64,000 bases of DNA, from assembly GCF_008365385.1 (NCBI RefSeq), contig NZ_QOVF01000003.1, positions 372,001-436,000 of the forward strand. Reading direction: 5' to 3'. Under the pieces are notes generated by a model. That model was given only the letters and a program-made list of their open reading frames with translations, did no database searches and was not told where the DNA came from. The translations under genes and the position numbers were made by a program. This document shows, one piece after another, positions 8,812 through 17,131 of this stretch; within the stretch, counting starts at the first letter, position 1; every line of letters begins with the position of its first letter. The stretch comes from Halopseudomonas laoshanensis. Lineage in GTDB: Bacteria; Pseudomonadota; Gammaproteobacteria; Pseudomonadales; Pseudomonadaceae.

Positions 8812-10170
8812 GTGGCTTATCTGATCAAACACGCCGAAGCCGTATTTTCCCCGAGCCAGTCCGATGCCACGGATATCCGTATCCGTGACGGGCGGATCAC
8901 CGAGATGGGCCGCGATCTGCGCCCCGCTACCGATTATTCCGAGACGCAGATCGACGCTCGCGGCTGCGTGGTCTGGCCGGGGCTGGTCAATACCCATCAT
9001 CACCTGGCCCAGTCAGTAATGAAGGGTGTGCCCGCCGCACTCAATCAGGGCCTGGGCGACTGGCTGAGTTCGGTGCCCTACCGCTTCTGGCCCAAGGTCA
9101 CGCCGCAGCTGATGTATCACGCTGCACGCCTGGGGTTATATGAGCTGCTGCGCTCAGGGGCGACTACCTGCGCCGACCATCACTACCTGTACCACGACAC
9201 CACCAGCCCGGAGCTGGAAGATGCGGTCTGGCAGGCGGCCGATGAACTGGGCATGCGCCTGGTGCTGTGCCGCGGCACGGCCACCGAGCAGGGTAGCCAT
9301 CAGGGCATGATCGACAATGGCATCCGCCCGGAAACGCTGGATCAGGTGCTCGAGCGGCTTGAGCAGACCCGCGGCCGCTACCATCAGAACGCCGGTGATG
9401 CGATGCGCAAACTGGTGGTGGCGCCCACCAGCCTGATCCATTCCAGTTCGCCGGATGGCTTGCGCGTTCAGGCCAGCTACGCCCGGGAAATGGGTCTGGG
9501 TATGCATTCGCATCTGCTTGAGGTGGGGTTCGATCAGCAGCAGGCGCAGGCCAAATACGGCAAGAGCGCAATAGACCACGCCGAGAGCTGTGATTGGCTC
9601 GGCGAGGAAGTCTGGTTTGCGCACCTGGTACATAGCGATGCGCATGCAATCGAGCGCCTGGCGGCGACCGGCACACGCATTTCCCACTGCCCTACTTCCA
9701 ACTGCCGTCTGGGCAGCGGTGTAGCGCCGGTGATCGCCATGCAGCAGGCCGGCATCAGCATCACCCTGGGTGTCGACGGCTCGGCGTCGGCCGAATCCGG
9801 ATCCATGCTGCAGGAGCTGAACCTGGCCTGGCTGCTGCATCGAGCCCTGCACGGGCCCTCCGCTACCACTCTGGAACAGGTGCTGACCTGGGGTAGCCGC
9901 AATGGTGCTCAGCTGCTCGGGTTGCATGATGTTGGCGAGCTGAGCGTCGGTATGGCGGCGGACCTGGTGCTTTACGATATTCATCAGCCGCGCTTTGCTG
10001 GCGTGCATACCCCGCTCCTGGCGCCATTGATGTGCGGTGAACCGGTGTCGATCAAGTACAGCTTTATCCAAGGCAAGCCGGCAATCAGTGACGGCGATAT
10101 TCAGGGCCTGGATGAAGCGGAGTTGACCACGCGCGTGCAGGAGTCGGTACAGCAGTTATTGCGTGCCTGA
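8812..10170 (+). CDS. 8-oxoguanine deaminase (amidohydrolase)
   Basis: A 452-residue amidohydrolase of the TrzN/AtzB-like subgroup, to which the 8-oxoguanine deaminase of P. aeruginosa (PA0142, often mislabelled hydroxydechloroatrazine hydrolase) belongs. Metal-site motifs are NTHHHLAQ (about residue 65), MHSHLLEVG (about 235), FAHLVHSDAHAI (about 275) and LGVDGSASAESGS (about 325). The frame is open to an ATG at 8782, but a GTG at 8812 preceded by AAAGGAG and aligned with the usual MAYLIKHA start is better. The reaction converts oxidised guanine to urate, feeding puuD. Family is certain; substrate is likely. Confidence 0.85.
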   Translation: MAYLIKHAEAVFSPSQSDATDIRIRDGRITEMGRDLRPATDYSETQIDARGCVVWPGLVNTHHHLAQSVMKGVPAALNQGLGDWLSSVPYRFWPKVTPQLMYHAARLGLYELLRSGATTCADHHYLYHDTTSPELEDAVWQAADELGMRLVLCRGTATEQGSHQGMIDNGIRPETLDQVLERLEQTRGRYHQNAGDAMRKLVVAPTSLIHSSSPDGLRVQASYAREMGLGMHSHLLEVGFDQQQAQAKYGKSAIDHAESCDWLGEEVWFAHLVHSDAHAIERLAATGTRISHCPTSNCRLGSGVAPVIAMQQAGISITLGVDGSASAESGSMLQELNLAWLLHRALHGPSATTLEQVLTWGSRNGAQLLGLHDVGELSVGMAADLVLYDIHQPRFAGVHTPLLAPLMCGEPVSIKYSFIQGKPAISDGDIQGLDEAELTTRVQESVQQLLRA

Positions 10171-10189
10171 GCAGCACTGAGACGCAGGC

Positions 10190-10216
10190 AAAAAAAGACC
10201 CGGACGTGTCCGGGTC
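10190..10216 (-). terminator. rho-independent terminator of the BMP-family gene
   Basis: On the minus strand a 9-bp GC-rich stem (10197-10205 with 10208-10216) is followed directly by a run of seven T (A-run 10190-10196 on the plus strand). It lies 19 bases beyond the stop of the BMP-family gene and just after the end of the converging deaminase gene. Confidence 0.9.
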
Positions 10217-10235
10217 GTTTGCCAACACAGTTTGC

Positions 10236-11303
10236 TTATTGGGGAATGGTCGCGTCTATACCCTCCACATACCAGTTCATGCCAGCGAGCTCTTCGCGGG
10301 TCATGGTCGTGCCTTCCGGCACCTTGAGTTCACCCGCCTGATTGTTCAGCGGGCCGGTGAACGGATGCAGTTCGCCACTGCCGATTGCCTTGGTCAGTTC
10401 GTCAATCTTGCTGCGCTGCTCGTCGGTCAGACTCTCATTCACCGCGACGATCTTGATCACGTCATCGCCAATACCACCCCAATAGTCACCGGATTCCCAG
10501 GTGCCAGCCATGACTTTGTCCACGGTGTCGATGTAATAGGGAGCCCAGTCGTTGACTACCGACAACAGGTGCGCCTTGGGACCGAAGTGACTCATGTCCG
10601 ATGCCTGGCCGACGCCCCAGTGGCCACGCTTTTCTGCGGCCAGCAGCGGTGCCGGACTGTCCGTATGCTGCACGATCACGTCCGCGCCCTGATCCATCAG
10701 AGTATTAGCCGCATCGGCTTCCTTGGCTGGATCGAACCAGGTGTTGGCCCAGATCACCTTGATCTTGATATCGGGATTCACCGAGCGCGCGCCCAGGTAC
10801 ACCGCATTGATGTCGCGGATCACTTCCGGGATCGGGAAGGAGGCGATATAGCCGATGGTGTCGGATTCGGTCACCATGCCGGCGGCTGCGCCAGTGACAT
10901 AGCGGCCTTCATAGGTAACGGACAGGTAGGTGCCCAGATTCTCGGCCTGCTTGTAGCCGGTGGCGTGCAGGAAAGTCTTGTCCGGATAGTCAGCTGCCAC
11001 CCGCGCAGTGGGGTTCATGAAACCGAACGAGGTGGTGAAAATCAGATCGTTGCCAGCCTGGGCCAGTCGGCGAATGGTGCGTTCAGCGTCAGCGCCCTCG
11101 TTGACGTTTTCCACATAGGTGGTCTGCACCTTGTCACCAAAGTGTTCTTCCATGGCCAGGCGACCCTGGTCGTGCTGGTAGCTCCAGCCGTGATCGCCAA
11201 TGGGCCCGACATACACAAAGCCGACTTTCAATGGATCATCTGCCATGGCCTGTGCCGACAGGGTGAGGGTTGCCGCCAGGGCCAGACTGCGTTTAAAACT
11301 CAT
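10236..11303 (-). CDS. BMP-family ABC substrate-binding lipoprotein-like protein
   Basis: A 355-residue periplasmic binding protein of the BMP/Med/PnrA family, whose members bind nucleosides or purines. An N-terminal signal peptide (MSFKRSLALAATLTLSAQAMA) precedes VGFVYVGPIGDHGWSYQHDQGR, the family's opening motif; there is no lipobox cysteine, so it looks periplasmic rather than lipid-anchored. The ATG at 11303 has AGGAGA upstream and starts the signal peptide; the longer frame does not. No ABC ATPase or permease gene is adjacent. Its place beside purine catabolic genes suggests uptake of purines, which is inference. Confidence 0.88.
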   Translation of the reverse strand: MSFKRSLALAATLTLSAQAMADDPLKVGFVYVGPIGDHGWSYQHDQGRLAMEEHFGDKVQTTYVENVNEGADAERTIRRLAQAGNDLIFTTSFGFMNPTARVAADYPDKTFLHATGYKQAENLGTYLSVTYEGRYVTGAAAGMVTESDTIGYIASFPIPEVIRDINAVYLGARSVNPDIKIKVIWANTWFDPAKEADAANTLMDQGADVIVQHTDSPAPLLAAEKRGHWGVGQASDMSHFGPKAHLLSVVNDWAPYYIDTVDKVMAGTWESGDYWGGIGDDVIKIVAVNESLTDEQRSKIDELTKAIGSGELHPFTGPLNNQAGELKVPEGTTMTREELAGMNWYVEGIDATIPQ

Positions 11304-11490
11304 GGATACTTCTCCTGGGATAGGTAATTGAGAGCCGCCCGCTTCCGCTGTCGAGCGCGCCTGTCTATTCACAGCAAAAAGCTGGCCATTTGTTCAGGAA
11401 ATTTGCAAAGCGGTTAGATAGGCGAGTTCTGGCGGCTTGGCTTGAGCATGAAACCCCAGGCTTTGGCGATCCGTGCACGATGGCGGAGCA

Positions 11491-12435
11491 TCAAATCTCG
11501 CGCTGCACCAGCAAGGTGGTCTGGATAGCGTTGTGCAGGGCGAGTTGCTGGCTGCGTGCTTTGGCGCGAGTGGCGGGTTTAAACGTCAGTTGTTGGCCCG
11601 GCGCACATTGCCCTAGCCGCGCCACGCTGGCGGGGGTCAGTGCGCCGAGGCGCGGGTAGCCACCGATGGTCTGGCGGTCGTTGAGCAGAATGATCGGCTG
11701 GCCATCGGCGGGTACCTGGATCGCACCCAGCGGGATACCTTCGGAGATGATGGGCGGGCCTTGATAGCGCAGCGTCTTGCCGAGCAAGCGTAAACCCATG
11801 CGGTCGGCACGTTGATCTACCTGCCAGGTCTGGTTGAACAGATCAAACAGGCTCTGACCGCTGAACAGCGCGATCTGGGCGCCAAGGATCACGTCCAGGC
11901 AAGCGGGTGCCAGGTAGTCGGGTACATGTTGCTGTGGCACTGCGGCAGGCACGGGTTTGGCGCTCCCACATTGCAGCAGATCGCCGGGCCGTAACGGGCT
12001 GCCATCGGCATGCAAGCCGCCGAGCTGTTCGCGGCGGACTTCGCTGCGTGAATTCAATACCAGCGGCGCGGTGAATCCGCCGGGCGCCGCCAGGTAGCCG
12101 CGGGCTCCGCTGCGGGGTGGGCCAAGAATCAGGGTCTGGTTCGGCGCCACCTGGAAGCTCTGCCAGGCAGCCACTGGACGACCATCCAAAGTCGCCTGCA
12201 AGTCCGCACCGGTCAGCGCCAGAGTGGTGTGCTGCTGACACAGCAGGCTCACGCCGCCAAAGGGTATTTCCAGCAGCGCACAGTCAGCATCATTGCCCAG
12301 CAGCCGGTTGGCCCAGCCCGCGGCTACCCAGTCCAGTGCGCCGCCCTGGGTGACGCCCAGATGCCGTACGCCGAATCTTCCCTGGTCCTGCAGTTGCGCC
12401 AGGCCCAGGGTCTTTTCGATCTTCAGTCCGCTCAT
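11491..12435 (-). CDS. pxpC: 5-oxoprolinase subunit PxpC
   Basis: A 314-residue KipA/AHS2-type biotin-dependent carboxyltransferase-family protein, one subunit of the bacterial ATP-dependent 5-oxoprolinase PxpABC that opens pyroglutamate to glutamate. Recognisable segments are LQDQGRFGVRHLGVTQGGALD at the N-terminus, ALTGADLQATLDG (about residue 75) and LLNDRQTIGGYPRLG (about 250). The start overlaps the pxpB stop as ATGA. It is the last gene of the operon. Confidence 0.93.
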   Translation of the reverse strand: MSGLKIEKTLGLAQLQDQGRFGVRHLGVTQGGALDWVAAGWANRLLGNDADCALLEIPFGGVSLLCQQHTTLALTGADLQATLDGRPVAAWQSFQVAPNQTLILGPPRSGARGYLAAPGGFTAPLVLNSRSEVRREQLGGLHADGSPLRPGDLLQCGSAKPVPAAVPQQHVPDYLAPACLDVILGAQIALFSGQSLFDLFNQTWQVDQRADRMGLRLLGKTLRYQGPPIISEGIPLGAIQVPADGQPIILLNDRQTIGGYPRLGALTPASVARLGQCAPGQQLTFKPATRAKARSQQLALHNAIQTTLLVQREI

Positions 12436-13139
12436 TGCTCGGCCGCCATTGGCGTGACATCGCCACCCTGGTCGATAAAGGTCTCGCGATCAATGGCGAC
12501 GAAACGTACTCGGTCACCGGGTTTGAGCAGGCTGTAGCCTTCGCGTTGCGGATCGAATAGCCGGCTTGCTGTGCGTCCCAGCAGATTCCAGCCGCCCGGT
12601 GAGAGCAGTGGATAGACCGCCGTCTGGCGTTCGGCAATACCGACGCTGCCCGCCGGCACTTTCTGGCGTGGGGTACTCAGGCGTGGCGCGGCCAGCTCGG
12701 GCTCGACCAGGCCCATATAGGCAAAGCCGGGCACAAAGCCCAGGGCAAATACGCTGTAATCGCGCGCGCCGTGTCTGTTGATTACGTCGCCGATGCTTAG
12801 GCCACTGAGTTGCGCCAGGCGTGGCAAGTCCGGACCCACGCTAGGGTCATACCAGACCTCGATTTGGTGCAGCTGGCCTTGAGCTGCCGTGCTGGCAGGC
12901 TGCAAGTTATCCAGCGCGGCGTGCACGCGTCGCAGGGCTTCGGCTTCAGTGAGTTGCTGGCCGTTGTAGTGCAGCATCAGCGTGGTGTAGGACGGCACCA
13001 GATCGACCAGATGATCGCCGAACTGGGCGCGTAGTTGTTCGCCGGCAGTGATAAGCCAGGGCATATTGGTTTCGTCAATTTCATCGAATAACCGCAGGGT
13101 CAGCACGTCCAGGGCGGCAATTTCTACACGCAGTTTCAT
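12432..13139 (-). CDS. pxpB: 5-oxoprolinase subunit PxpB
   Basis: A 235-residue KipI/AHS1-type subunit of the PxpABC 5-oxoprolinase. It shows the [15 protein letters not shown] segment (about residue 50), [15 protein letters not shown] (about 115) and FVPGFAYMG (about 155) typical of the family. The frame is open 23 codons further upstream, but the ATG at 13139 forms an ATGA overlap with the pxpA stop and begins the conserved region. The downstream ATGA overlap with pxpC makes the three genes one translationally coupled operon. Confidence 0.93.
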   Translation of the reverse strand: MKLRVEIAALDVLTLRLFDEIDETNMPWLITAGEQLRAQFGDHLVDLVPSYTTLMLHYNGQQLTEAEALRRVHAALDNLQPASTAAQGQLHQIEVWYDPSVGPDLPRLAQLSGLSIGDVINRHGARDYSVFALGFVPGFAYMGLVEPELAAPRLSTPRQKVPAGSVGIAERQTAVYPLLSPGGWNLLGRTASRLFDPQREGYSLLKPGDRVRFVAIDRETFIDQGGDVTPMAAEQ

Positions 13140-13879
13140 AGCCGACCAAGCGCGGCCCGAATCTGTTTGACCGCCTCTACCGCGGCGGGGTTGTCTCCGT
13201 GAACACACAGAGTATCGGCATCCAACCGCAATTCGCTGCCATCGCTTACTGTCAGCGCCTGACCGCTGGCGAGTTTCAAGGCTTGCGCCACGACCTGTTC
13301 GGTGTCGTGCAGCACCGCGCCGGGTTGCGAGCGGGCTACCAGATAGCCCTCGCGGTCATAGGCACGATCGGCAAAGGCTTCAAACAGCAGCTCGATACCA
13401 CATTCGCTGGCCAGATCGCGGGCCGGCTGGTTGTCGCGGCGAGCCAGCAGCATCAGCGGCATTGCCGGATCATAAGCGCGAACGGCCTGCATCACGGTGC
13501 GCAGCAGCTCAGGGTTCTGCATCATGTCGTTATACAGCGCGCCATGTGGTTTGACGTAGCTCACCTGCCCGCCCTGGGCGCGGCAAATACCGTCCAGCGC
13601 ACCTATCTGATAATGCAGCATGTCAGTCACTTCCTGTGGACTACACTGCATGGAACGTCGGCCGAAGCCGGCCAGATCCGGGTAGGCTGGATGCGCGCCG
13701 ATGCGTACGCCATGGGTCAGTGCCAGACCTACCGTTTTGCGCATCACGCCGGGGTCCGAGGCATGGAAGCCGCAGGCGATATTGGCGCAGTCGACATGCG
13801 GCATGACCTGGTCATCCAGGCCCATGGTCCAGGCGCCAAAGCTTTCGCCCATGTCGCAGTTAAGCAGTAATTTTTTCAC
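13136..13879 (-). CDS. pxpA: 5-oxoprolinase subunit PxpA (LamB/YcsF family)
   Basis: A 247-residue LamB/YcsF protein, the third subunit of 5-oxoprolinase. The opening [28 protein letters not shown] (about residue 35), [15 protein letters not shown] (about 65) and [10 protein letters not shown] (about 110) are diagnostic. I choose a GTG start at 13879: GAGGAG lies just upstream and it gives the canonical MKKLLLNCD beginning. An ATG 4 bases upstream is out of frame. First gene of the pxpA-pxpB-pxpC transcript. Confidence 0.92.
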   Translation of the reverse strand: MKKLLLNCDMGESFGAWTMGLDDQVMPHVDCANIACGFHASDPGVMRKTVGLALTHGVRIGAHPAYPDLAGFGRRSMQCSPQEVTDMLHYQIGALDGICRAQGGQVSYVKPHGALYNDMMQNPELLRTVMQAVRAYDPAMPLMLLARRDNQPARDLASECGIELLFEAFADRAYDREGYLVARSQPGAVLHDTEQVVAQALKLASGQALTVSDGSELRLDADTLCVHGDNPAAVEAVKQIRAALGRL

Positions 13880-13962
13880 ACATCCGCTCCTCGCTGATGC
13901 TGAACAAATTACCGGAGTTCCAGTCCAACAGCCACATGCCGCAGTAACATACGAGGTACGCA

Positions 13963-14640
13963 ATGAAGATTCTGATGGTACTCACCTCCCACGATGAACT
14001 GGGCGATACGGGCAACAAGACCGGCTTCTGGCTGGAAGAGTTTGCCGCCCCCTATTACGTGCTCAAGGATGCCGGAGCGCAAGTGGTGCTGGCCTCGCCC
14101 AAAGGCGGGCAGCCGCCGCTGGATCCGAAGAGCGATGAGCCGGACGCGCAGACAGAAGCGACCAAGCGCTTCAAGTCAGACGAGCTGGCGCAGAAACAGC
14201 TGGCCTCTACGCTGCCGCTGGCGGACGTATCGGCAAGCTTTTTTGACGCGGTGTTCTATCCTGGCGGCCATGGCCCGCTGTGGGATCTGACCCACGACAG
14301 TCATTCCATCGCGCTGATCGAAGCCTTTGTGCTGGCGGATAAGCCGGTCGGTGCGGTGTGCCACGCCCCTGCCGTATTGCTCAATGCCCGCGGTACTGAT
14401 GGCGAAGCCTTGGTCAAAGGCCGTCAGGTGACCGGTTTCACCAACTCTGAAGAAGAGGCAGTGGGCCTGACCGATGTCGTACCTTTCCTGCTCGAAGACA
14501 GCCTCAAGGAAAAGGGCGGGAACTACAGCAAGGGTGATGACTGGGCGTCGTACGTGCGCGTGGACGGCAAGCTGGTTACCGGGCAGAACCCTGGCTCCTC
14601 GGAAGAGGCGGCCAAGGCGCTGCTCAAGCTGCTGCAGTAA
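13963..14640 (+). CDS. DJ-1/PfpI family (type 1 glutamine amidotransferase-like) protein
   Basis: A 225-residue protein of the DJ-1/PfpI superfamily, resembling Hsp31-like glyoxalase III/chaperone members. It has the nucleophile-elbow cysteine at residue 133 in [11 protein letters not shown], an upstream acidic/glycine motif [12 protein letters not shown] (about residue 108) and the [11 protein letters not shown]-terminus. No signal peptide. Family members degrade methylglyoxal or protect proteins; which applies here is not shown by the sequence. It diverges from pxpA with an 83-bp gap and converges on a thioesterase gene. Confidence 0.87.
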   Translation: MKILMVLTSHDELGDTGNKTGFWLEEFAAPYYVLKDAGAQVVLASPKGGQPPLDPKSDEPDAQTEATKRFKSDELAQKQLASTLPLADVSASFFDAVFYPGGHGPLWDLTHDSHSIALIEAFVLADKPVGAVCHAPAVLLNARGTDGEALVKGRQVTGFTNSEEEAVGLTDVVPFLLEDSLKEKGGNYSKGDDWASYVRVDGKLVTGQNPGSSEEAAKALLKLLQ

Positions 14641-14655
14641 ACCGCAGCACCGCGA

Positions 14656-15087
14656 TCAGCTGATAATCATGCAGGTCGCGGTGCCGTAGGCATAGAGCGA
14701 GCCGGTTTCATCACGGATGTAGCCTTCGGTGATCACCAGGCGGCGCGTCTTGTTAATGACCTTGCCTTCGGCGATCAGCGGTTTGTTGAACGGGATGGGT
14801 TTGCACATCTTCACATTCAGCTCGATGGTGCCGTAGCTTTCGCCGACACCCAGGGTGGTGTGGGTCGCGCAGCCGGTAATCGAATCCAGCACGGTGGCGG
14901 CAAAGCCGCCATGTACGCCGCCCAATGGGTTGGTATGGGTTTCATTGGCGGTGGCTTCGAACACCACGCGATTGAGTTCTACTTCTTTTACTTCCATCGG
15001 AATGGTTCTGGAAATCGGTGCGCGCGGAATCAAGCCTGCGGCGGCGGCCTGCATGATTTGCAGGCCGGTCATTTCTTTCGGGTTCAT
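14656..15087 (-). CDS. PaaI-family hotdog thioesterase
   Basis: A 143-residue hotdog-fold acyl-CoA thioesterase. The catalytic-loop motif HTNPLGGVHGGFAATVLDS (about residues 51-69) and the YGTIELNVKM strand mark the PaaI/4HBT group. No transit signal. It stands alone between a convergent DJ-1 gene and an alpha/beta hydrolase gene on the same strand, 34 bases downstream of the latter's end, so the two could share a transcript. The acyl substrate cannot be told from sequence. Confidence 0.88.
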   Translation of the reverse strand: MNPKEMTGLQIMQAAAAGLIPRAPISRTIPMEVKEVELNRVVFEATANETHTNPLGGVHGGFAATVLDSITGCATHTTLGVGESYGTIELNVKMCKPIPFNKPLIAEGKVINKTRRLVITEGYIRDETGSLYAYGTATCMIIS

Positions 15088-15121
15088 CTAGCTTTCCTGT
15101 GTGGGCGTTCGGTAGGTCGTT

Positions 15122-16006
15122 TCAGGCTGCCTGACGGGACTGGCCCAACTGATCGAACCAGTTCAGGGCGTCCTGCCAAAGCGGTTGTGCGCTGGGCCGG
15201 AAATAGCCCATGTGGCCGATGGGCGGAAGCCCAGCCTCGGCGGGTATCAAGGTCAACCCTTGATAGTCTGCCTGGCGATAGGCCGACATGAAAGCATCCC
15301 GCGAGGCCGGGGAAGCCCAGAGATCGTCCGTCGCGTTCAGCGCAATAATCGGCGTGGTGATCTGCGCGAACTGTTCTTCCAGCCCGGGCATGCTCGGGTC
15401 TTCAAAGAAGTAGCGCGGGTAGCGACACCAGCGCTTCCATTGGCGGTATACCCCCAGTGGCAGGTCCTCGCCCATACCCAGTTTGCTCCAGGCCAGATAG
15501 CCCTTGCTACGGGTCACCAAGGGGCCGATTACGCGCCACATGGTCAGCACCTTCAGCCGTTCTGCCAGCGGCATCCAGCCATGCCAGCCGGCACCGGTGC
15601 CGAAGGTGTACAGGCCGCTGACGTGCTTATGGTTGGGCAACAGGCCAAAAGCGTGGCCGCCGAATGAATGGCCGACCATAAAGGTGGGCAGTTCGGGTTG
15701 ATGCAGATGCTCCAGCGCGGCGGCCAGGTCCAGCCGGGCCCAGTCAAGATAATCCATCTCGAAACCCTTCAGCGTCGCCGGACGCGACTCGCCGACACCG
15801 CGGTAATCCAGCGTCAGCGTGGTGTAGCCACGCGCGGCAGCGTACTCGGCGAAGCGCCGGTAGAAGCCCCGTGGCACGCCTGTGGCACTACCGACGAGGA
15901 TTTGCCCCAGCGGCTGGTCGGCTGGAAACAAGGTTGCGCCGAGGGCATAGCCATCTGCAGCGATAAGGGTAAAACGCCTGGAGAGGTCGCCATGGGAATG
16001 AGACAT
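15122..16006 (-). CDS. alpha/beta-fold hydrolase
   Basis: A 294-residue alpha/beta hydrolase of the serine aminopeptidase/lysophospholipase-like group. The nucleophile elbow is GHSFGG (about residue 106), preceded by LDYRGVGESRP with the oxyanion-side arginine; the C-terminal GLPPIGHMGYFR holds the likely catalytic histidine. The ATG at 16006 follows AGGTGA and is preferred to an in-frame start 12 codons upstream. The promoter carries a TetR-type palindrome (16046-16065), so the gene is probably inducible. Substrate unknown. Confidence 0.87.
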   Translation of the reverse strand: MSHSHGDLSRRFTLIAADGYALGATLFPADQPLGQILVGSATGVPRGFYRRFAEYAAARGYTTLTLDYRGVGESRPATLKGFEMDYLDWARLDLAAALEHLHQPELPTFMVGHSFGGHAFGLLPNHKHVSGLYTFGTGAGWHGWMPLAERLKVLTMWRVIGPLVTRSKGYLAWSKLGMGEDLPLGVYRQWKRWCRYPRYFFEDPSMPGLEEQFAQITTPIIALNATDDLWASPASRDAFMSAYRQADYQGLTLIPAEAGLPPIGHMGYFRPSAQPLWQDALNWFDQLGQSRQAA

Positions 16007-16041
16007 GCGGTCACCTGAAATTCTCGATTGCGATACCAGCA

Positions 16042-16071
16042 AGTATATAGACCGGTCGGTCTATAACGCAA
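16042..16071 (-). promoter_or_regulatory. sigma70 promoter with TetR-type operator in the spacer
   Basis: Reading the minus strand, TTGCGT (16066-16071) and TATACT (16042-16047) are separated by exactly 18 bases, and that spacer is the palindrome at 16048-16065 whose full arms TATAGACC / GGTCTATA span 16046-16065 around a 4-base centre. The predicted transcript starts about 27 bases before the hydrolase ATG. The core TAGACC-N4-GGTCTA resembles operators I recall for NemR-like TetR repressors. No TetR gene is nearby. Confidence 0.7.
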
Positions 16072-16093
16072 AAGTATTCTTCGAGACTTTGCC

Positions 16094-17131
16094 TCAGGGT
16101 TGGAGGCGGGTCCACAGGCGAAAGGCAGGTTCAGCCAGAAACATCACCAGAAACAGCCGCAATACCTGCAGGGCAGTGACCAGCGCTACAGAGAGATGCA
16201 AGGCTTCTGCGGTCAGGCACAGCTCGGTAATACCGCCCGGCATCATACCCAGCATCAGGCTGATGTCATCGACCGCGGCAAACCAGCTGAGTACCTCGGC
16301 GCCGAGCGCCGCCACCAGCATCGCCAGCAGAGTGAACAGCACTACTCTGAGCATGAAGGCCGGGGCGCTGCGGAAGAATTTACGATCAAAATGGCAACCC
16401 AGCGCGCAGCCAATCAACCATTGGCCGAGCTCGCCGCCACCGGCTGGCAGTGCTATGTCCAGATCAAACCAGACGCTGGCCACCGCGCAGACGGTCAGCG
16501 GGCCGAGCATCCAGGGGTTGGGTTGTCCGAGCCGGCGCCAGAGCATGGCCAGGCCTGCGCCCAGCGGCATCAGCAATGCCAGCCAGCCCCAGTGAGTGCT
16601 GTCCGGCTCGGGTGTGGGTGTTTCGGGCAAGGTGAAAGTGAACAGCGCGGGGATGATCAGCACCACCATCAACAGGCGCAGGCTGTGCGCGGCGGCGACT
16701 TTGGCTGGCTCGGCCTGGTGTCGCAGGGCGAGCACGACCATTTCGCTGGCGCCTCCGGGCATGCTGGCGAAATAGGCGGTCGCCCGATCCACCCCGCTGC
16801 GCCTGAGTACGCCAATGCCGATCAGGCAGAGCAACACGGTAATACAGGAACCGAGAATGATGACCCACCAGTAGCCGAGGATCTGCTCGAATACCGGGGC
16901 GGTGAAATGCAGGCCGATGGCGCTGGCGACGATCCATTGCCCGGTTTGGCGACCGCCGGGCAGTTCGACCAGCATCCAGCCGCTGCAACGCACCAGAATG
17001 ACCGCGAGTAAGGAGCCGACCATCCAGGGTAGCGGCCAGTCAGCCAGGCTGGCTAACCAGCCGCCCACCAGCCCAACCAGTGGCGTGGACCAGAGCTTGG
17101 CCCGGCCCAGCCACATGGACCTGTCAGGCAT
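16094..17131 (-). CDS. AbrB-family membrane protein (TctA-linked)
   Basis: A 345-residue polytopic protein with the duplicated AbrB-type transporter/ammonia-monooxygenase-like domain: WPLPWMVGSLLAVIL near residue 32 is echoed by LGQPNPWMLGPLTV near residue 210, and both halves have about five hydrophobic segments. Proteins of this family are often encoded with tripartite tricarboxylate transporters; here its start overlaps the tctA stop by 8 bases. Function is not established; a role in carboxylate export or regulation is only a guess from context. Confidence 0.85.
   Translation of the reverse strand: MPDRSMWLGRAKLWSTPLVGLVGGWLASLADWPLPWMVGSLLAVILVRCSGWMLVELPGGRQTGQWIVASAIGLHFTAPVFEQILGYWWVIILGSCITVLLCLIGIGVLRRSGVDRATAYFASMPGGASEMVVLALRHQAEPAKVAAAHSLRLLMVVLIIPALFTFTLPETPTPEPDSTHWGWLALLMPLGAGLAMLWRRLGQPNPWMLGPLTVCAVASVWFDLDIALPAGGGELGQWLIGCALGCHFDRKFFRSAPAFMLRVVLFTLLAMLVAALGAEVLSWFAAVDDISLMLGMMPGGITELCLTAEALHLSVALVTALQVLRLFLVMFLAEPAFRLWTRLQP

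Noticed and set aside
10206..11327. A 373-codon plus-strand frame opposite the BMP-family gene
   Set aside because: It is the shadow of a clear periplasmic binding protein gene and runs through its terminator.
14647..14684. Inverted repeat GCACCGCGA / TCGCGGTGC between the DJ-1-like and thioesterase genes
   Set aside because: The arms match over 9 bases, but the loop is 20 bases, it overlaps the thioesterase coding end, and no T-run follows. Possibly a terminator, but not supported well enough to list.
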